From contig JAFGDU010000053.1 of NCBI GenBank assembly GCA_016931915.1, positions 1 to 61,169 of the forward strand: 61,169 nucleotides of DNA, given 5' to 3'. Both the position numbers and the translations under genes were made by a program. Below are positions 44,123 through 52,854 of the stretch, piece by piece. The notes below the pieces were generated by a model. The model saw only the letters and a program-made list of their open reading frames with translations, ran no database searches and was not told where the DNA came from. Within the stretch, counting starts at the first letter, position 1, and the number at the start of each line of letters is the position of its first letter. The DNA comes from Actinomycetota bacterium. Lineage in GTDB: Bacteria > Actinomycetota > Geothermincolia > Geothermincolales > RBG-13-55-18.

Positions 44123-45189
44123 ATACGTGTCCCGAATGCGGCGTCCCCCTGTATATCTCCAGCATACACGAATGGTCGAACAACGGCGTGATCCTGTCAC
44201 GCAGAGAATCGAGCCAGCGCCTGGTATTGTACGAATGCGGTAACCTCGATCCACTATTCGACGGCATCGCAGAGATGTTAGAGGCTCCTATCGAGCGCAT
44301 TATAATCGATGCGTCGCGCCGTTCCACCCGCAGCTATATGGATCACGTCGTCCCCGGGGACGTGAAGGCGCTGATACGGTCCCGGGAGATAGATCTGGAC
44401 ATCGTCTTCGATTCGACCTTTCTTATCTGGCGGGCCATGGGCTACGGCAATCTCTCCCTGCACGAGGTACGCTACGATGGCGACAGGGGCGATTACATAT
44501 CCGTTCTCGCCGAAAGGCCCTATTCGATCCCCCTAGCGGTGGGGAATTTCGCGGGCTCCATAGAAGCCCTGGTAGGGCGGGAACCCGGTGTAGAATACGA
44601 GGAGATATCCCCCGGCCTTTACATGATCACCATATTCGAGGCCGAGAACCCCTCGCATCTCAAGGAGAGGCTGAGGTGGAAGGGCTACGATCAGGAATAC
44701 AAGGAAGGGGACATCGAATTGGAGAGATGTTCCAGCTGCGGAGTTCCCGCCGGGTTGAAGGACTTCAGCTGGGACCAGGTGAACGGATCCATCCGGAGCG
44801 CTGAAACCGGCCGCAGGATGGTGTTGACGGGACCATCGATAATCGAGCCTATTTTCGACGACCTGGAGGAGGAATTGGGCGATACCATACCACGCATAGT
44901 GGTTGAAGCACAGAAGCGTTTTATCCGTTCCGGCTTCTTCTCGGTCGACGAAGTCATCAGCGAGGAGAACATGCGCACGAGCATGGCCCTCAGGGGCCTG
45001 GGAAACCTGAGGGAATTGAAGATGGGCAGAAGGGGCGTGCGATCACATATCGAAAACGCCGCCCTCCCCCTGCTTGCGGTCGGTCTCACCCAGGGACTGT
45101 ACGAGAAAGCCTTCGATATCTACAGCAAGGTGGAGTGGGAACTGTCCGAGGACGGCGACCTCACCATAGAGGTGGCACCTTCGTTTTAG
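44110..45189 (+). CDS. Unrecognised duplicated CxxC-knuckle / V4R-like protein, copy 2
   Basis: A 359-residue paralogue of the proteins at 28631 and 45335. It has the same internal duplication: knuckle CPECGVPLYI (C7/C10) and a second knuckle ERCSSCGVPA near residue 200, each followed by a W...G-I/L block, a helix (ENLDPLFDGI, then IEPIFDDL), and a beta domain beginning GYG or GLG. GGGAGAGA five bases before ATG 44110 supports the start. It is followed at 146 bases by another copy on the same strand. Soluble, function unknown; the CxxC pairs suggest metal or redox binding. Confidence 0.75.
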   Translation: MPEINTCPECGVPLYISSIHEWSNNGVILSRRESSQRLVLYECGNLDPLFDGIAEMLEAPIERIIIDASRRSTRSYMDHVVPGDVKALIRSREIDLDIVFDSTFLIWRAMGYGNLSLHEVRYDGDRGDYISVLAERPYSIPLAVGNFAGSIEALVGREPGVEYEEISPGLYMITIFEAENPSHLKERLRWKGYDQEYKEGDIELERCSSCGVPAGLKDFSWDQVNGSIRSAETGRRMVLTGPSIIEPIFDDLEEELGDTIPRIVVEAQKRFIRSGFFSVDEVISEENMRTSMALRGLGNLRELKMGRRGVRSHIENAALPLLAVGLTQGLYEKAFDIYSKVEWELSEDGDLTIEVAPSF

Positions 45190-45334
45190 ATCACCCGCGC
45201 ACGCAAAGAGCACTTTCTCGAGTTGTCGTCTCTTCACCCCCCGGCCCGATGCGAAACTTACCCCGCGGCCGTCTTCTGCTACAATATTGCTTTAGAGGGA
45301 GAATCCTGCAGCCGGTACAACGAGGGGGCGTTGG

Positions 45335-46408
45335 ATGGCCGAGATCGAGCTATGTCCCGAGTGCGGAGTACCATCATATATAACCAGCGAATTTCTCTGG
45401 CTGGATAGCGGGGTCATCGTACAGCGCAGGGATACGAAGCACCGCGTGGTTTTTTTAGAGTGCGAGAACCTCGACCCCCTCTTCGCAGGTATAGGAGAGA
45501 TCATCGGGCATTCCATCGAGCCCATCGTCGTCGAGAGCAGGCGCAGGGGAGCAAGGGATTACGTGCTCCAGTTCGTACCCGAGGGATTCCAGGAGCAGTT
45601 GAGCGAGGACATTTCAGTCCTGGACACCGCCATCTCCAGCCAGCTCACGGCCACGCGATTCATGGGCTTCGGGCTGGCCTCCCTCGCGGACCTGCGCTAC
45701 GAGGGAGACGAGGAGGATCGCGTGATCATCAGGGTCGAGGACCCCTTCTCGGTGCCCCTGTGGTGCGGCACCTTCGCGGGTGGTTGCGAGGCTATTGTCG
45801 GCGGGGAATGGAGGGTGGAATATAAAAAAGTGCCCGATGGATACTACGAGTTGCTTGCACACCGCTCGCGACATCGGCCGGAGATCGAGGGAGAGGTCTC
45901 GAGAAAGGAATACGTGTACCGGCCCGGCAACGTGGATATCAAGAAATGCGCTACCTGCGGCGGACCCGCCGTGTTCTCCAGGTTCAGGTGGCAGGCGGAC
46001 CGGGGTCTGATCGGGAGCGCCTACACCGATCGCAGGATCTCCATAAACGGGGAAACGGGCTTGCAGGACGTGTTCGACGAGCTGGAGAAGGAACTCGGCG
46101 AGGCCATCCCGCGCGCGGTGATCGAGGCGCAGCGGCGCTTCATCAAGACCGGCTTTTTCTCCATAGAGGGACTGCTGAGCGAGGCGGATTTCCGCACCCA
46201 GTTCGCCTACCGCGGCCTGGGCGATCTCAGCGAGTTCAGGATGGGTGCCACCGGCCTGCACGTGAGACTGGAGAACCCGACCCTGCATCACTCGGTGATC
46301 GGATTCGCACAGGCCCTCTTCGAGATGGCGTTCAACGTGGATAGCGTTGTGGATTGGGAGATCAACACCGACGGCGACCTGCTGGTGAAAGTAAACCCCC
46401 GCGGTTAG
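45335..46408 (+). CDS. Unrecognised duplicated CxxC-knuckle / V4R-like protein, copy 3
   Basis: A 357-residue member of the same family: CPECGVPSYITSEFLWLDSG with C7/C10, second knuckle KKCATCGGPAVFSRFRW, helices ENLDPLFAGIGEIIG and LQDVFDELEKELG, and two beta domains starting MGFG and RGLG. GAGGGGG six bases before ATG 45335 is a strong site. A TACAAT at 45280-45285 may be its -10, so it is probably transcribed on its own as well as with copy 2. Repeat elements begin directly downstream. Confidence 0.78.
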   Translation: MAEIELCPECGVPSYITSEFLWLDSGVIVQRRDTKHRVVFLECENLDPLFAGIGEIIGHSIEPIVVESRRRGARDYVLQFVPEGFQEQLSEDISVLDTAISSQLTATRFMGFGLASLADLRYEGDEEDRVIIRVEDPFSVPLWCGTFAGGCEAIVGGEWRVEYKKVPDGYYELLAHRSRHRPEIEGEVSRKEYVYRPGNVDIKKCATCGGPAVFSRFRWQADRGLIGSAYTDRRISINGETGLQDVFDELEKELGEAIPRAVIEAQRRFIKTGFFSIEGLLSEADFRTQFAYRGLGDLSEFRMGATGLHVRLENPTLHHSVIGFAQALFEMAFNVDSVVDWEINTDGDLLVKVNPRG

Positions 46409-46416
46409 GGGATCCG

Positions 46417-46496
46417 CCAGGGGTCAGCCCTCCATATTCCACGTGATCGCTTATGTATGTGGTCAGACGAGACCTTTGACGGATCAAGTTGAATAT
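46417..46496 (+). repeat. GGGGTCAG element, truncated copy
   Basis: These 80 bases are identical to 46529-46608. This copy has the left end GGGGTCAGCCCTCCATATTC but loses the right inverted end after GAATAT. The second copy starts 112 bases downstream. Confidence 0.93.
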
Positions 46497-46531
46497 ACAA
46501 GCTCAATGAGTTGCTACAATCGAATCGGCCA

Positions 46532-46622
46532 GGGGTCAGCCCTCCATATTCCACGTGATCGCTTATGTATGTGGTCAGACGAGACCTTTGACGGATCAAG
46601 TTGAATATGGAGGGCTGACCCC
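46532..46622. repeat. 91-bp MITE/REP-like element with perfect 20-bp inverted ends
   Basis: The left end GGGGTCAGCCCTCCATATTC (46532-46551) and its exact reverse complement (46603-46622) bound a 91-base unit with no coding capacity. It ends 60 bases before the gltX start. The left end recurs at 21545. Confidence 0.93.
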
Positions 46623-46681
46623 AGGTCTGATAGAATCGCGGCATGAGGCACTTCGTGTGAATGATTCCACCGGGTGATGTG

Positions 46682-48109
46682 ATGGTAAGGGTAAGATTCG
46701 CCCCTTCTCCTACGGGCAGGCTACATATGGGATCGGCGCGTACGGCGCTTTTCAACTGGCTATTCGCGCGCGGCCAGGGTGGTGCCATGATACTGCGCGT
46801 GGAGGATACCGATCCCGCGCGCTCCAGCCGCGAGCTCGAGGAGTCCATCCTGGACGATCTGCGCTGGCTGGGTCTTGACTGGGACGAAGGTCCGGACAAG
46901 GGAGGACCGCACGCGCCGTATCGCCAGAGCGAGCGGGGTGAGATATATCGCGAGCATGCGCGGAAGCTGCAAGCGGCGGGCAAGGCCTACCGCTGCTATT
47001 GCACTGCGGAGGAACTGGAGGAGAGCAAGCAGCGGGCGCTGGCAGAGGGGCGCACACCCATATACAGCGGCGCGTGCCGCGAACTCTCGCCCGAGGAGAT
47101 CGAGGCCCGGGAGGCGGAGGGCAAGCGACCGGCCCTGCGTTTCCGGGTACCGCACGAGGAGGTCGCGTTCCAGGATCTGCTGCACGGATTCGTGCGTTTC
47201 CCCCCGGGCGTTCTCGGTGATTTCATCATCGTACGCTCTGACGGGAGCGCCGGTTTCAATTTCTCGGTGGTAGTCGATGATGCCAGCATGGGTATAACCC
47301 ATGTCGTAAGGGGAGAGGACCACCTCACCAACACCGCCCGCCATATGCTGCTCTACGATGCCCTGGGATATCAGGCCCCTAACTACCTGCACCACTCCCT
47401 GCTGTTGGGGCCGGACGGGGCGAAAATGAGCAAGCGCCATGGCGCCACGGCCGTGCGCGATTACCGCGCTATGGGTTATCTCCCCCAGACCATCACGAAT
47501 TACCTGGCGCTGCTCTCGTGGTCGCCCCCTGAGGGCAGAGAGGTTTTAGGCCTGAAAGACCTCGTTCATCTCTTCGATATCGGCGACCTGTCCGCCAGCC
47601 CGGCGGTCTTCGACAAGCAGCGACTCGATTGGTTGAACGGAAAGCACCTGCGCGCCCTGTCCGCCGCTGAGCTGGTGGAGTATGCGAGGGAATACGCACC
47701 CGCATGGGAAGGGAACCCGCATTTTCCCCTCATGGTGGAGTCGGTGCTGGATAATCTCGTTACCCTGGGAGAACTGCCCGCCTACCTGGAGCCGTACGGG
47801 CCGCCGCGTTCTCCTGACGAGCACGCGGCGGAATGGCTGCGCGGGAAAGTGGCGGCAAACGTGGTCGACAAAGCAATAGATATCCTCGGACATTCAGATA
47901 TAGAGAGCATAAAAGATGCGGACGATGTGATCGGAAGGTTGAAGGAATACTACGCGGAGAAAGAGCTGAGGCCCAAGGAGATCCTCATGCCTGTGAGGGT
48001 GGCGCTGACCGGTCTGGATAAGGGCCCGTCCCTGCACTATCTCATGGCTGTATTCGGAAGGCAGGAATGTGTAGAGCGACTGCGGGCGGCATTGGAGGCG
48101 ATCAGGTAA
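46682..48109 (+). CDS. gltX: Glutamyl-tRNA synthetase
   Basis: A 475-residue class I synthetase that charges tRNA-Glu. The HIGH-type motif is in FAPSPTGRLHMGSARTALFN and KMSKS is KMSKRHGA. A zinc-site region with CYCTAEEL is present. The C-terminal anticodon-binding domain follows. ATG 46682 begins MVRVRFAPSP and is preferred to ATG 46661, which adds seven residues. Whether it also misacylates tRNA-Gln cannot be told here. Confidence 0.97.
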   Translation: MVRVRFAPSPTGRLHMGSARTALFNWLFARGQGGAMILRVEDTDPARSSRELEESILDDLRWLGLDWDEGPDKGGPHAPYRQSERGEIYREHARKLQAAGKAYRCYCTAEELEESKQRALAEGRTPIYSGACRELSPEEIEAREAEGKRPALRFRVPHEEVAFQDLLHGFVRFPPGVLGDFIIVRSDGSAGFNFSVVVDDASMGITHVVRGEDHLTNTARHMLLYDALGYQAPNYLHHSLLLGPDGAKMSKRHGATAVRDYRAMGYLPQTITNYLALLSWSPPEGREVLGLKDLVHLFDIGDLSASPAVFDKQRLDWLNGKHLRALSAAELVEYAREYAPAWEGNPHFPLMVESVLDNLVTLGELPAYLEPYGPPRSPDEHAAEWLRGKVAANVVDKAIDILGHSDIESIKDADDVIGRLKEYYAEKELRPKEILMPVRVALTGLDKGPSLHYLMAVFGRQECVERLRAALEAIR

Positions 48110-48145
48110 ACAGTATTCTCGCAACCGTGGCTATGGAGGTGGGTA

Positions 48146-48655
48146 ATGGTCGAAGTGGAACCGGTACAGCAGTGGTGTGAGGTCTCGCCCGCGGCCATCG
48201 CGGTGGAGAGCGCGGCCGGCCTTGCCGCCATCGCCGCCGGCGGCTATCTCGTGGCACGCTACCGCAGGAAGCTCTTCCCGCTCTGGGCGGCCGCAACCAC
48301 CTCCTGGTTTACCCTGTGCAAGTATCTAATCTGCACGCGCTGCGAGCATTACGGCAAGAAGTGCGAGTTCTACAACCTGGGGCTGCTCGCCGCGCGTATG
48401 TTCTCCCCTCAGCCGGACCGCACCCTCACGCGCGCGGGCTACGCTGCGGAAGGGCTGTCCGTTGCGGGCATGCTGCTGCTGCCATTCACCGCAGCTTGGG
48501 GAGACAGTAAGCGGTTTGCCGCTTACGCGGCCCTCTTCGCGTCCCAGTGGAGCACCCAGATGCTGGTCTCCTGTCGCCATTGCGCCCGCACCGCCACCAC
48601 CCCCTGGAAGGCGCAGTGTCCCTCATACCAGCTGGCCCGCCGCATCTGGACGTAA
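48146..48655 (+). CDS. Cys-motif membrane protein, unrecognised
   Basis: A 169-residue protein with about three membrane segments (around 20-38, 45-62, 104-120). It has two Cys clusters, CTRCEHYGKKC near residue 64 and CRHCARTATTPWKAQCP near 143. The paired clusters suggest metal or redox binding, though I do not know the family. GGAGGTGGG just before ATG 48146 supports translation. It lies between gltX and cysE. Confidence 0.7.
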   Translation: MVEVEPVQQWCEVSPAAIAVESAAGLAAIAAGGYLVARYRRKLFPLWAAATTSWFTLCKYLICTRCEHYGKKCEFYNLGLLAARMFSPQPDRTLTRAGYAAEGLSVAGMLLLPFTAAWGDSKRFAAYAALFASQWSTQMLVSCRHCARTATTPWKAQCPSYQLARRIWT

Positions 48656-48781
48656 GACATCGCATCTCGCATCCCGTCATTTTATTCCCAGAGCTGAGAG
48701 CTGCGAGCTACGGGACATGGTTTCAATCTTTCACGTCCGGTCTTTATAATTAGCCCTAGGAGAGCCAGGAAAGGAGAGATC

Positions 48782-49543
48782 GTGCTGGAGACCTATAGGC
48801 AGGATATAGAGGCCGTGCGGGACAGGGACCCGGCTGCCCGCAACATGCTGGAGATAATCCTCGCCTATCCCGGCCTGCATGCCCTGTGGATGCACCGCCT
48901 GGCTCATTTCCTCTGGAACATGGACGTGCCGGTGCTGCCCCGCCTGATCTCCCATGTCAACCGGTTGCTTACGGGGATCGAGATCCACCCCGGGGCGAGG
49001 TTCGGAAAAGGGGTCTTCATCGACCACGGTATGGGCGTGGTCATCGGCGAGACCTCGGAGATCGGGGATTATGTCACCCTCTACCAGGGCGTGACCCTGG
49101 GGGGTACGGGCAAGGAGAAGGGAAAGCGCCATCCTACCGTGGGCAGGAACGTGGTCATCGCCGCGGGCGCCAAGGTGCTGGGGCCGATCACCGTCGGCGA
49201 TGACTCCAAGGTGGGCGCGGGCGCGGTGGTCATCCGGGACGTGCCGCCACGGTGCACCGTGGTCGGTATACCCGGCCGTGTGGTTATGCAGGAGGGAGAG
49301 CCGGTGGTCGACCTCCACCACGAGGCCATCCCCGACCCGGTGATGGACCAGATCGAGGCCATCGACAACCTGGTCAAGAGGCTGGAGGACCGCCTGGTGA
49401 AGACCCAGCTGGAGCTGGAGATAACCGAGGACAAGCTGCGCCATGCCGAGGAGGAATTGCACGAGGTCGAGGACAGCATCGCCGACAGCATGAGACCGAC
49501 ACAGGTAAAGCCGGACCAAAGCGAGGGGAGAGGCACCGCATGA
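48782..49543 (+). CDS. cysE: Serine O-acetyltransferase
   Basis: A 253-residue CysE that makes O-acetylserine for cysteine synthesis. The left-handed beta-helix hexapeptides are clear ([59 protein letters not shown]). It has an unusual C-terminal coiled coil of about 65 residues (from about 190, [20 protein letters not shown]). The start is GTG 48782, six bases after GGAAAGGAG. It overlaps cysS by four bases (ATGA), so the two are coupled. A TATAAT at 48745-48750 is a likely -10. Confidence 0.95.
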   Translation: MLETYRQDIEAVRDRDPAARNMLEIILAYPGLHALWMHRLAHFLWNMDVPVLPRLISHVNRLLTGIEIHPGARFGKGVFIDHGMGVVIGETSEIGDYVTLYQGVTLGGTGKEKGKRHPTVGRNVVIAAGAKVLGPITVGDDSKVGAGAVVIRDVPPRCTVVGIPGRVVMQEGEPVVDLHHEAIPDPVMDQIEAIDNLVKRLEDRLVKTQLELEITEDKLRHAEEELHEVEDSIADSMRPTQVKPDQSEGRGTA

Positions 49544-51039
49544 GCCTGGCAGTCTACAACACCATGAGCCACCGCAAGGAGGAATTCCGCCCCCGCGAGG
49601 AGGGCAAGGTCGGAATGTACGTTTGCGGCCCCACCGTGTACAACTACATTCACGTGGGCAACGGCAGGGCCTATCTCGTCTTTGATGTCATCCGGCGTTA
49701 TCTCTCCTACCGGGGTTACGAGGTCCTCTACGTGCAGAACTTCACCGACGTGGACGACAAGATAATCAACCGTGCCCGCGAGGAGGGAAAGGAACCGGGC
49801 GAGATCGCGCTTCTCTACGAGGCGGCTTTCCTGGAGGACATGCGGGCCTTGAACGTCAAGCCACCGGATGTAGCCCCCCGTGCCACCGAGACCATCCCCC
49901 GCATGATCGAGATGATCCAGGGGCTGGTGGACAAGGGCTACGCTTACGCCGTCGATGGCGATGTCTTTTTCCGCGTGGAGAGCTTCGAGGGATACGGAAA
50001 GCTCTCGGGCCGTTCCCTGGACGATATGCGCGCCGGCGAGAGGGTGGAGGTGGACGAGAGAAAAGCCAACCCCATGGACTTCGCGCTCTGGAAGGCGTCG
50101 AAGCCGGGTGAACCGGCCTGGGATTCGCCCTGGGGGAAGGGGCGGCCGGGCTGGCATATCGAGTGCTCGGCCATGTCCCTGCACTACCTTGGTATGGGGT
50201 TCGATATCCACGGCGGCGGCCAGGACCTGGTTTTTCCTCACCACGAGAACGAGATCGCCCAGTCCGAGGCTTTCGCCGGCACGGAGCCTTTCGTGCGCTA
50301 CTGGCTGCATAACGGCTTCGTGAACATCCAGGAGGAGAAGATGTCCAAGTCGCTGGGGAACATCATCCTGGTGCGGGAGATCCTCAAGAAGTATCCGGCC
50401 GACGCCGTGCGGCTCCTGGCCCTGCAGACACATTATCGCAACCCCATCGATTTCGGTCCGGAGGCGCTGGAAGAGGCGAGGCGGGCGTACGAGCGCCTGG
50501 AGAACTGCTTCTTTGCCCTGGATGCGTTCATGGCCAGACCTGGCTTGAGAACCGCGCCGCAGCGCACGCAGAGGGAGGTCGCCCTCTCGGATTCCTTCTT
50601 CGATTTCGAGCGGCGTTTCGAGGAGGCCATGGACGACGATTTCAACACCGCACGCGCCATCGGGGTCATATTCGAACTGGCCAAGGAGCTCAACACCTAC
50701 CTGGATGAGCAGGAGCGTTACCAGACGCCGGCTGCGCCCATGGTGGCCAGCCACGGCAGGGATACGCTGCTGAAACTATGCAACATTCTCGGGCTGTTCT
50801 CCCCGGAAGCGGTGGAGGCGGAAAGCCGCGGGGCAGGAGCAAGTAGCGAGGAAACGTCGGGCGGATTTCCTACCGCCGAGCGCCTGATCGAGCTGCTCCT
50901 GGAGGTTAGGGCGGTGGCACGCGAGAACAGGCAGTTCGAGACCGCGGATCTCATCCGGACCCGCCTGCGCGAACTCGGTATACGCGTGGACGACCTGCGC
51001 GATGGGCAGCGCTGGAAATACGTGGGACCTTCCGCATGA
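49540..51039 (+). CDS. cysS: Cysteinyl-tRNA synthetase
   Basis: A 499-residue class I synthetase that charges tRNA-Cys. The HIGH-type motif is [13 protein letters not shown], and KMSKS is KMSKSLGN. Zinc ligands are in [18 protein letters not shown] and [15 protein letters not shown] 49540 overlaps the cysE stop. The upstream frame from 49252 is a shadow within cysE. The cysE-cysS pairing couples cysteine supply and use. Confidence 0.97.
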   Translation: MSLAVYNTMSHRKEEFRPREEGKVGMYVCGPTVYNYIHVGNGRAYLVFDVIRRYLSYRGYEVLYVQNFTDVDDKIINRAREEGKEPGEIALLYEAAFLEDMRALNVKPPDVAPRATETIPRMIEMIQGLVDKGYAYAVDGDVFFRVESFEGYGKLSGRSLDDMRAGERVEVDERKANPMDFALWKASKPGEPAWDSPWGKGRPGWHIECSAMSLHYLGMGFDIHGGGQDLVFPHHENEIAQSEAFAGTEPFVRYWLHNGFVNIQEEKMSKSLGNIILVREILKKYPADAVRLLALQTHYRNPIDFGPEALEEARRAYERLENCFFALDAFMARPGLRTAPQRTQREVALSDSFFDFERRFEEAMDDDFNTARAIGVIFELAKELNTYLDEQERYQTPAAPMVASHGRDTLLKLCNILGLFSPEAVEAESRGAGASSEETSGGFPTAERLIELLLEVRAVARENRQFETADLIRTRLRELGIRVDDLRDGQRWKYVGPSA

Positions 51040-51095
51040 TCCTACCCCGGTATGCCCTACATCGCCGTTATATCGTAGAGGAGGCTTGAGCTGCG

Positions 51096-51836
51096 TTGCG
51101 ATACGAGCAAGTCGAGGGAAGGCGAGCCGTGCTGGAAGCCCTGCGGGGCAACCGGGAAGTATACGAGCTGCTGCTGGCCGAGGGCATGCAGCCCGGCAGG
51201 ATACTGGACGACATCAAGGCCGCCGCCCGCAACAGGCGCCTCGCCGTCAGCTACCTGCCGCGGCGGGAGATCGAGCGCCTGGCCATATCCGAGACCCACC
51301 AGGGTGTGATCCTCAGGGTGGAACCCTACCGCTATACCACCTTCAAGCACATGTATGCTTCCCTGGAGGAGAACCCGGAGCCGTTCGTGGTCCTTCTCGA
51401 CAGCGTGACCGACCCCCGCAACCTGGGCAGCATGGCGAGGACCTGCGAGGCCGCGGGCGTGGATGCCATGCTGCTGCCGCGCAGCCGCGCCGCTCCGGTG
51501 ACCCCCGCGGTTTTCCACTCCTCGTCCGGGGCGGTGGAGAACCTCCCCATAGCCACCGTGCCCAACCTGGTGAGCGTGATGAAGGAGCTGAAAAAGCTGG
51601 GGATGTGGGTGGTGGGCGCGGAAGTGCGCGCCGAGAAAACCTGCTTCGAGGCCGACTTGACCGGCCCCCTCGCCCTGGTCATGGGCTCGGAGGGTGAGGG
51701 GTTGCATCGTCTCGTGCGAGAGAACTGCGATCTGCTGGTGAACATACCCATGTTCGGCAGGGTATCGTCGCTGAACGTCTCCGTGGCGGCGGCGGTGATC
51801 ATCTACGAGGCGATCCGCCAGAGGAAAGGGCTATGA
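51096..51836 (+). CDS. rlmB: 23S rRNA 2'-O-methyltransferase RlmB/TrmH family
   Basis: A 246-residue SPOUT methyltransferase that should methylate the ribose of 23S rRNA G2251 (E. coli numbering) or a tRNA. SpoU substrate-binding N-domain, then motif 1 DSVTDPRNLGSMART, motif 2 MGSEGEGLHR and motif 3 IPMFGRVSSLNVSVAAAV. The start is TTG 51096; the GAGGAGG site is 11 bases away, so it is not certain. It overlaps the next gene by 4 bases. Confidence 0.92.
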   Translation: MRYEQVEGRRAVLEALRGNREVYELLLAEGMQPGRILDDIKAAARNRRLAVSYLPRREIERLAISETHQGVILRVEPYRYTTFKHMYASLEENPEPFVVLLDSVTDPRNLGSMARTCEAAGVDAMLLPRSRAAPVTPAVFHSSSGAVENLPIATVPNLVSVMKELKKLGMWVVGAEVRAEKTCFEADLTGPLALVMGSEGEGLHRLVRENCDLLVNIPMFGRVSSLNVSVAAAVIIYEAIRQRKGL

Positions 51837-52342
51837 AAGCTCTGCTGGTGGACGGCTATAACATCATCTATGCCCATCCCGAGCTTGCTGCCACCGTCGA
51901 GAAAGACCAGGATGCGGCGCGGGAAGGATTGCTCAAGGAGCTTTCGCCCCTGGCCACCCCCGACCATTATGAGGTGGTCGTGGTGGTGTTCGATGCGGCC
52001 GGGTCCAGCCAGCCCCAACCCGTGGTGCAGGAGCGTGGGAGTATGACGGTGGTCTTCACCCGCAGGCAGCAGTCAGCGGACGCCTTCATCGAGAGGATCG
52101 TGCGCCGCCTGGTCCCTAACAACGAGGTGGTGGTCGCCACGTCCGACCGCCTGCTGACCGGCCTCGTCAGCGGCTTCGGCGCGAGGACCATCGACGCGCA
52201 GTCGCTGCTGGGGATGACCGCGGATGCCTTGCACGAGACGCGCGAGGAGATAAAGCGCATGGCAGCGGGAAGCCGCTCCCACCTCGAGGACCGGGTGAGC
52301 GAGGAGGTCCGCCGCCTTCTCGACGAGATGCGCTATAGGTAA
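51833..52342 (+). CDS. NYN-domain ribonuclease, YacP/Rae1 family
   Basis: A 169-residue PIN-like NYN protein: LLVDGYNIIYAHPEL, VVFDAAGSSQPQP, VVVATSDRLL and ADAFIERIVRRL. In Bacillus the homologue Rae1 cleaves ribosome-bound mRNA. That function is inferred by family. The ATG overlaps the rlmB stop (ATGA). Confidence 0.92.
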   Translation: MKALLVDGYNIIYAHPELAATVEKDQDAAREGLLKELSPLATPDHYEVVVVVFDAAGSSQPQPVVQERGSMTVVFTRRQQSADAFIERIVRRLVPNNEVVVATSDRLLTGLVSGFGARTIDAQSLLGMTADALHETREEIKRMAAGSRSHLEDRVSEEVRRLLDEMRYR

Positions 52343-52379
52343 GCCCCAGGGTTATCGAAATGGTCCGGTGAAAAGCTGT

Positions 52380-52527
52380 CATCGCAACCACAAGTGAAAC
52401 GATCCCCAACAGGAACCCGCCAGGTGCGCTCTTCTTCTGTCATCGCGAGCGCAGCGAAGCGATCCCCGGCAGGAACCCGCCAGGTGCGCTCTTCTTCTGT
52501 CATCGCGAGCGCAGCGAAGCGATCCCC
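52380..52527 (+). repeat. 60-bp tandem repeat built on CATCGCGAGCGCAGCGAAGC
   Basis: The unit starts at 52380, 52440 and 52500, with an exact 60-base period (the first copy diverged, the third truncated). The core CATCGCGAGCGCAGCGAAGC resembles the CATTGCGAGxxxGAAGCAATC REP family found in many bacteria. A partner inverted half lies at 52559-52596. Confidence 0.9.
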
Positions 52528-52630
52528 TTTGGTAAGAGATCGGGTTGTGGACATAAGGGGATTGCTGCGGCGCCGGAGACGGCGCCTCGCAATGACATCT
52601 GCGGAGGGCACAGAACGTGCGCTGGTCTTA

Positions 52631-52636
52631 TATAAT
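52631..52636 (+). promoter_or_regulatory. -10 element of tRNA-Thr
   Basis: TATAAT lies 11 bases before the mature tRNA 5' end. No convincing -35 is seen. Confidence 0.45.
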
Positions 52637-52647
52637 TAGGGCGGTGG

Positions 52648-52722
52648 GCCGGTGTAGCTCAATGGTAGAGCACCCGCCTTGTAAGCGGACGGTTGGAGGT
52701 TCGATTCCTCTCACCGGCTCCA
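52648..52722 (+). tRNA. tRNA-Thr (anticodon TGT), CCA encoded
   Basis: A full cloverleaf is visible. Acceptor GCCGGTG pairs with CACCGGC, D-arm GCTC/GAGC, anticodon stem CCCGC/GCGGA (one mismatch), loop CTTGTAA with TGT at 52680-52682, and T-arm with TTCGATT. CCA is encoded at 52720-52722. Confidence 0.97.
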
Positions 52723-52854
52723 CTATTTTACCACGTGGCAGCGCAGATCACGCGTGCCAGGCCCCCACATTCGGAAATGTGGAGGCGCTGGGACACGTTA
52801 GGCCACCCGTCGGCTGGCCTAATCGCTTACGCGATGCAGGCTGTCAGTCGCAGT

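Larger units (their letters stand above)
52343..52647. other. Repeat-filled region before tRNA-Thr
   Basis: Between the NYN gene and the tRNA lies a 60-base tandem repeat (52380-52527). A GCGAAGC/GCAATC-type hairpin region follows (52559-52596, GGCGCC stem). The tRNA promoter is near 52631. No gene is evident. Confidence 0.7.

Noticed and set aside
52380..52527. CRISPR array
   Set aside because: The copies repeat along the full 60 bases, with no variable spacers between short repeats.
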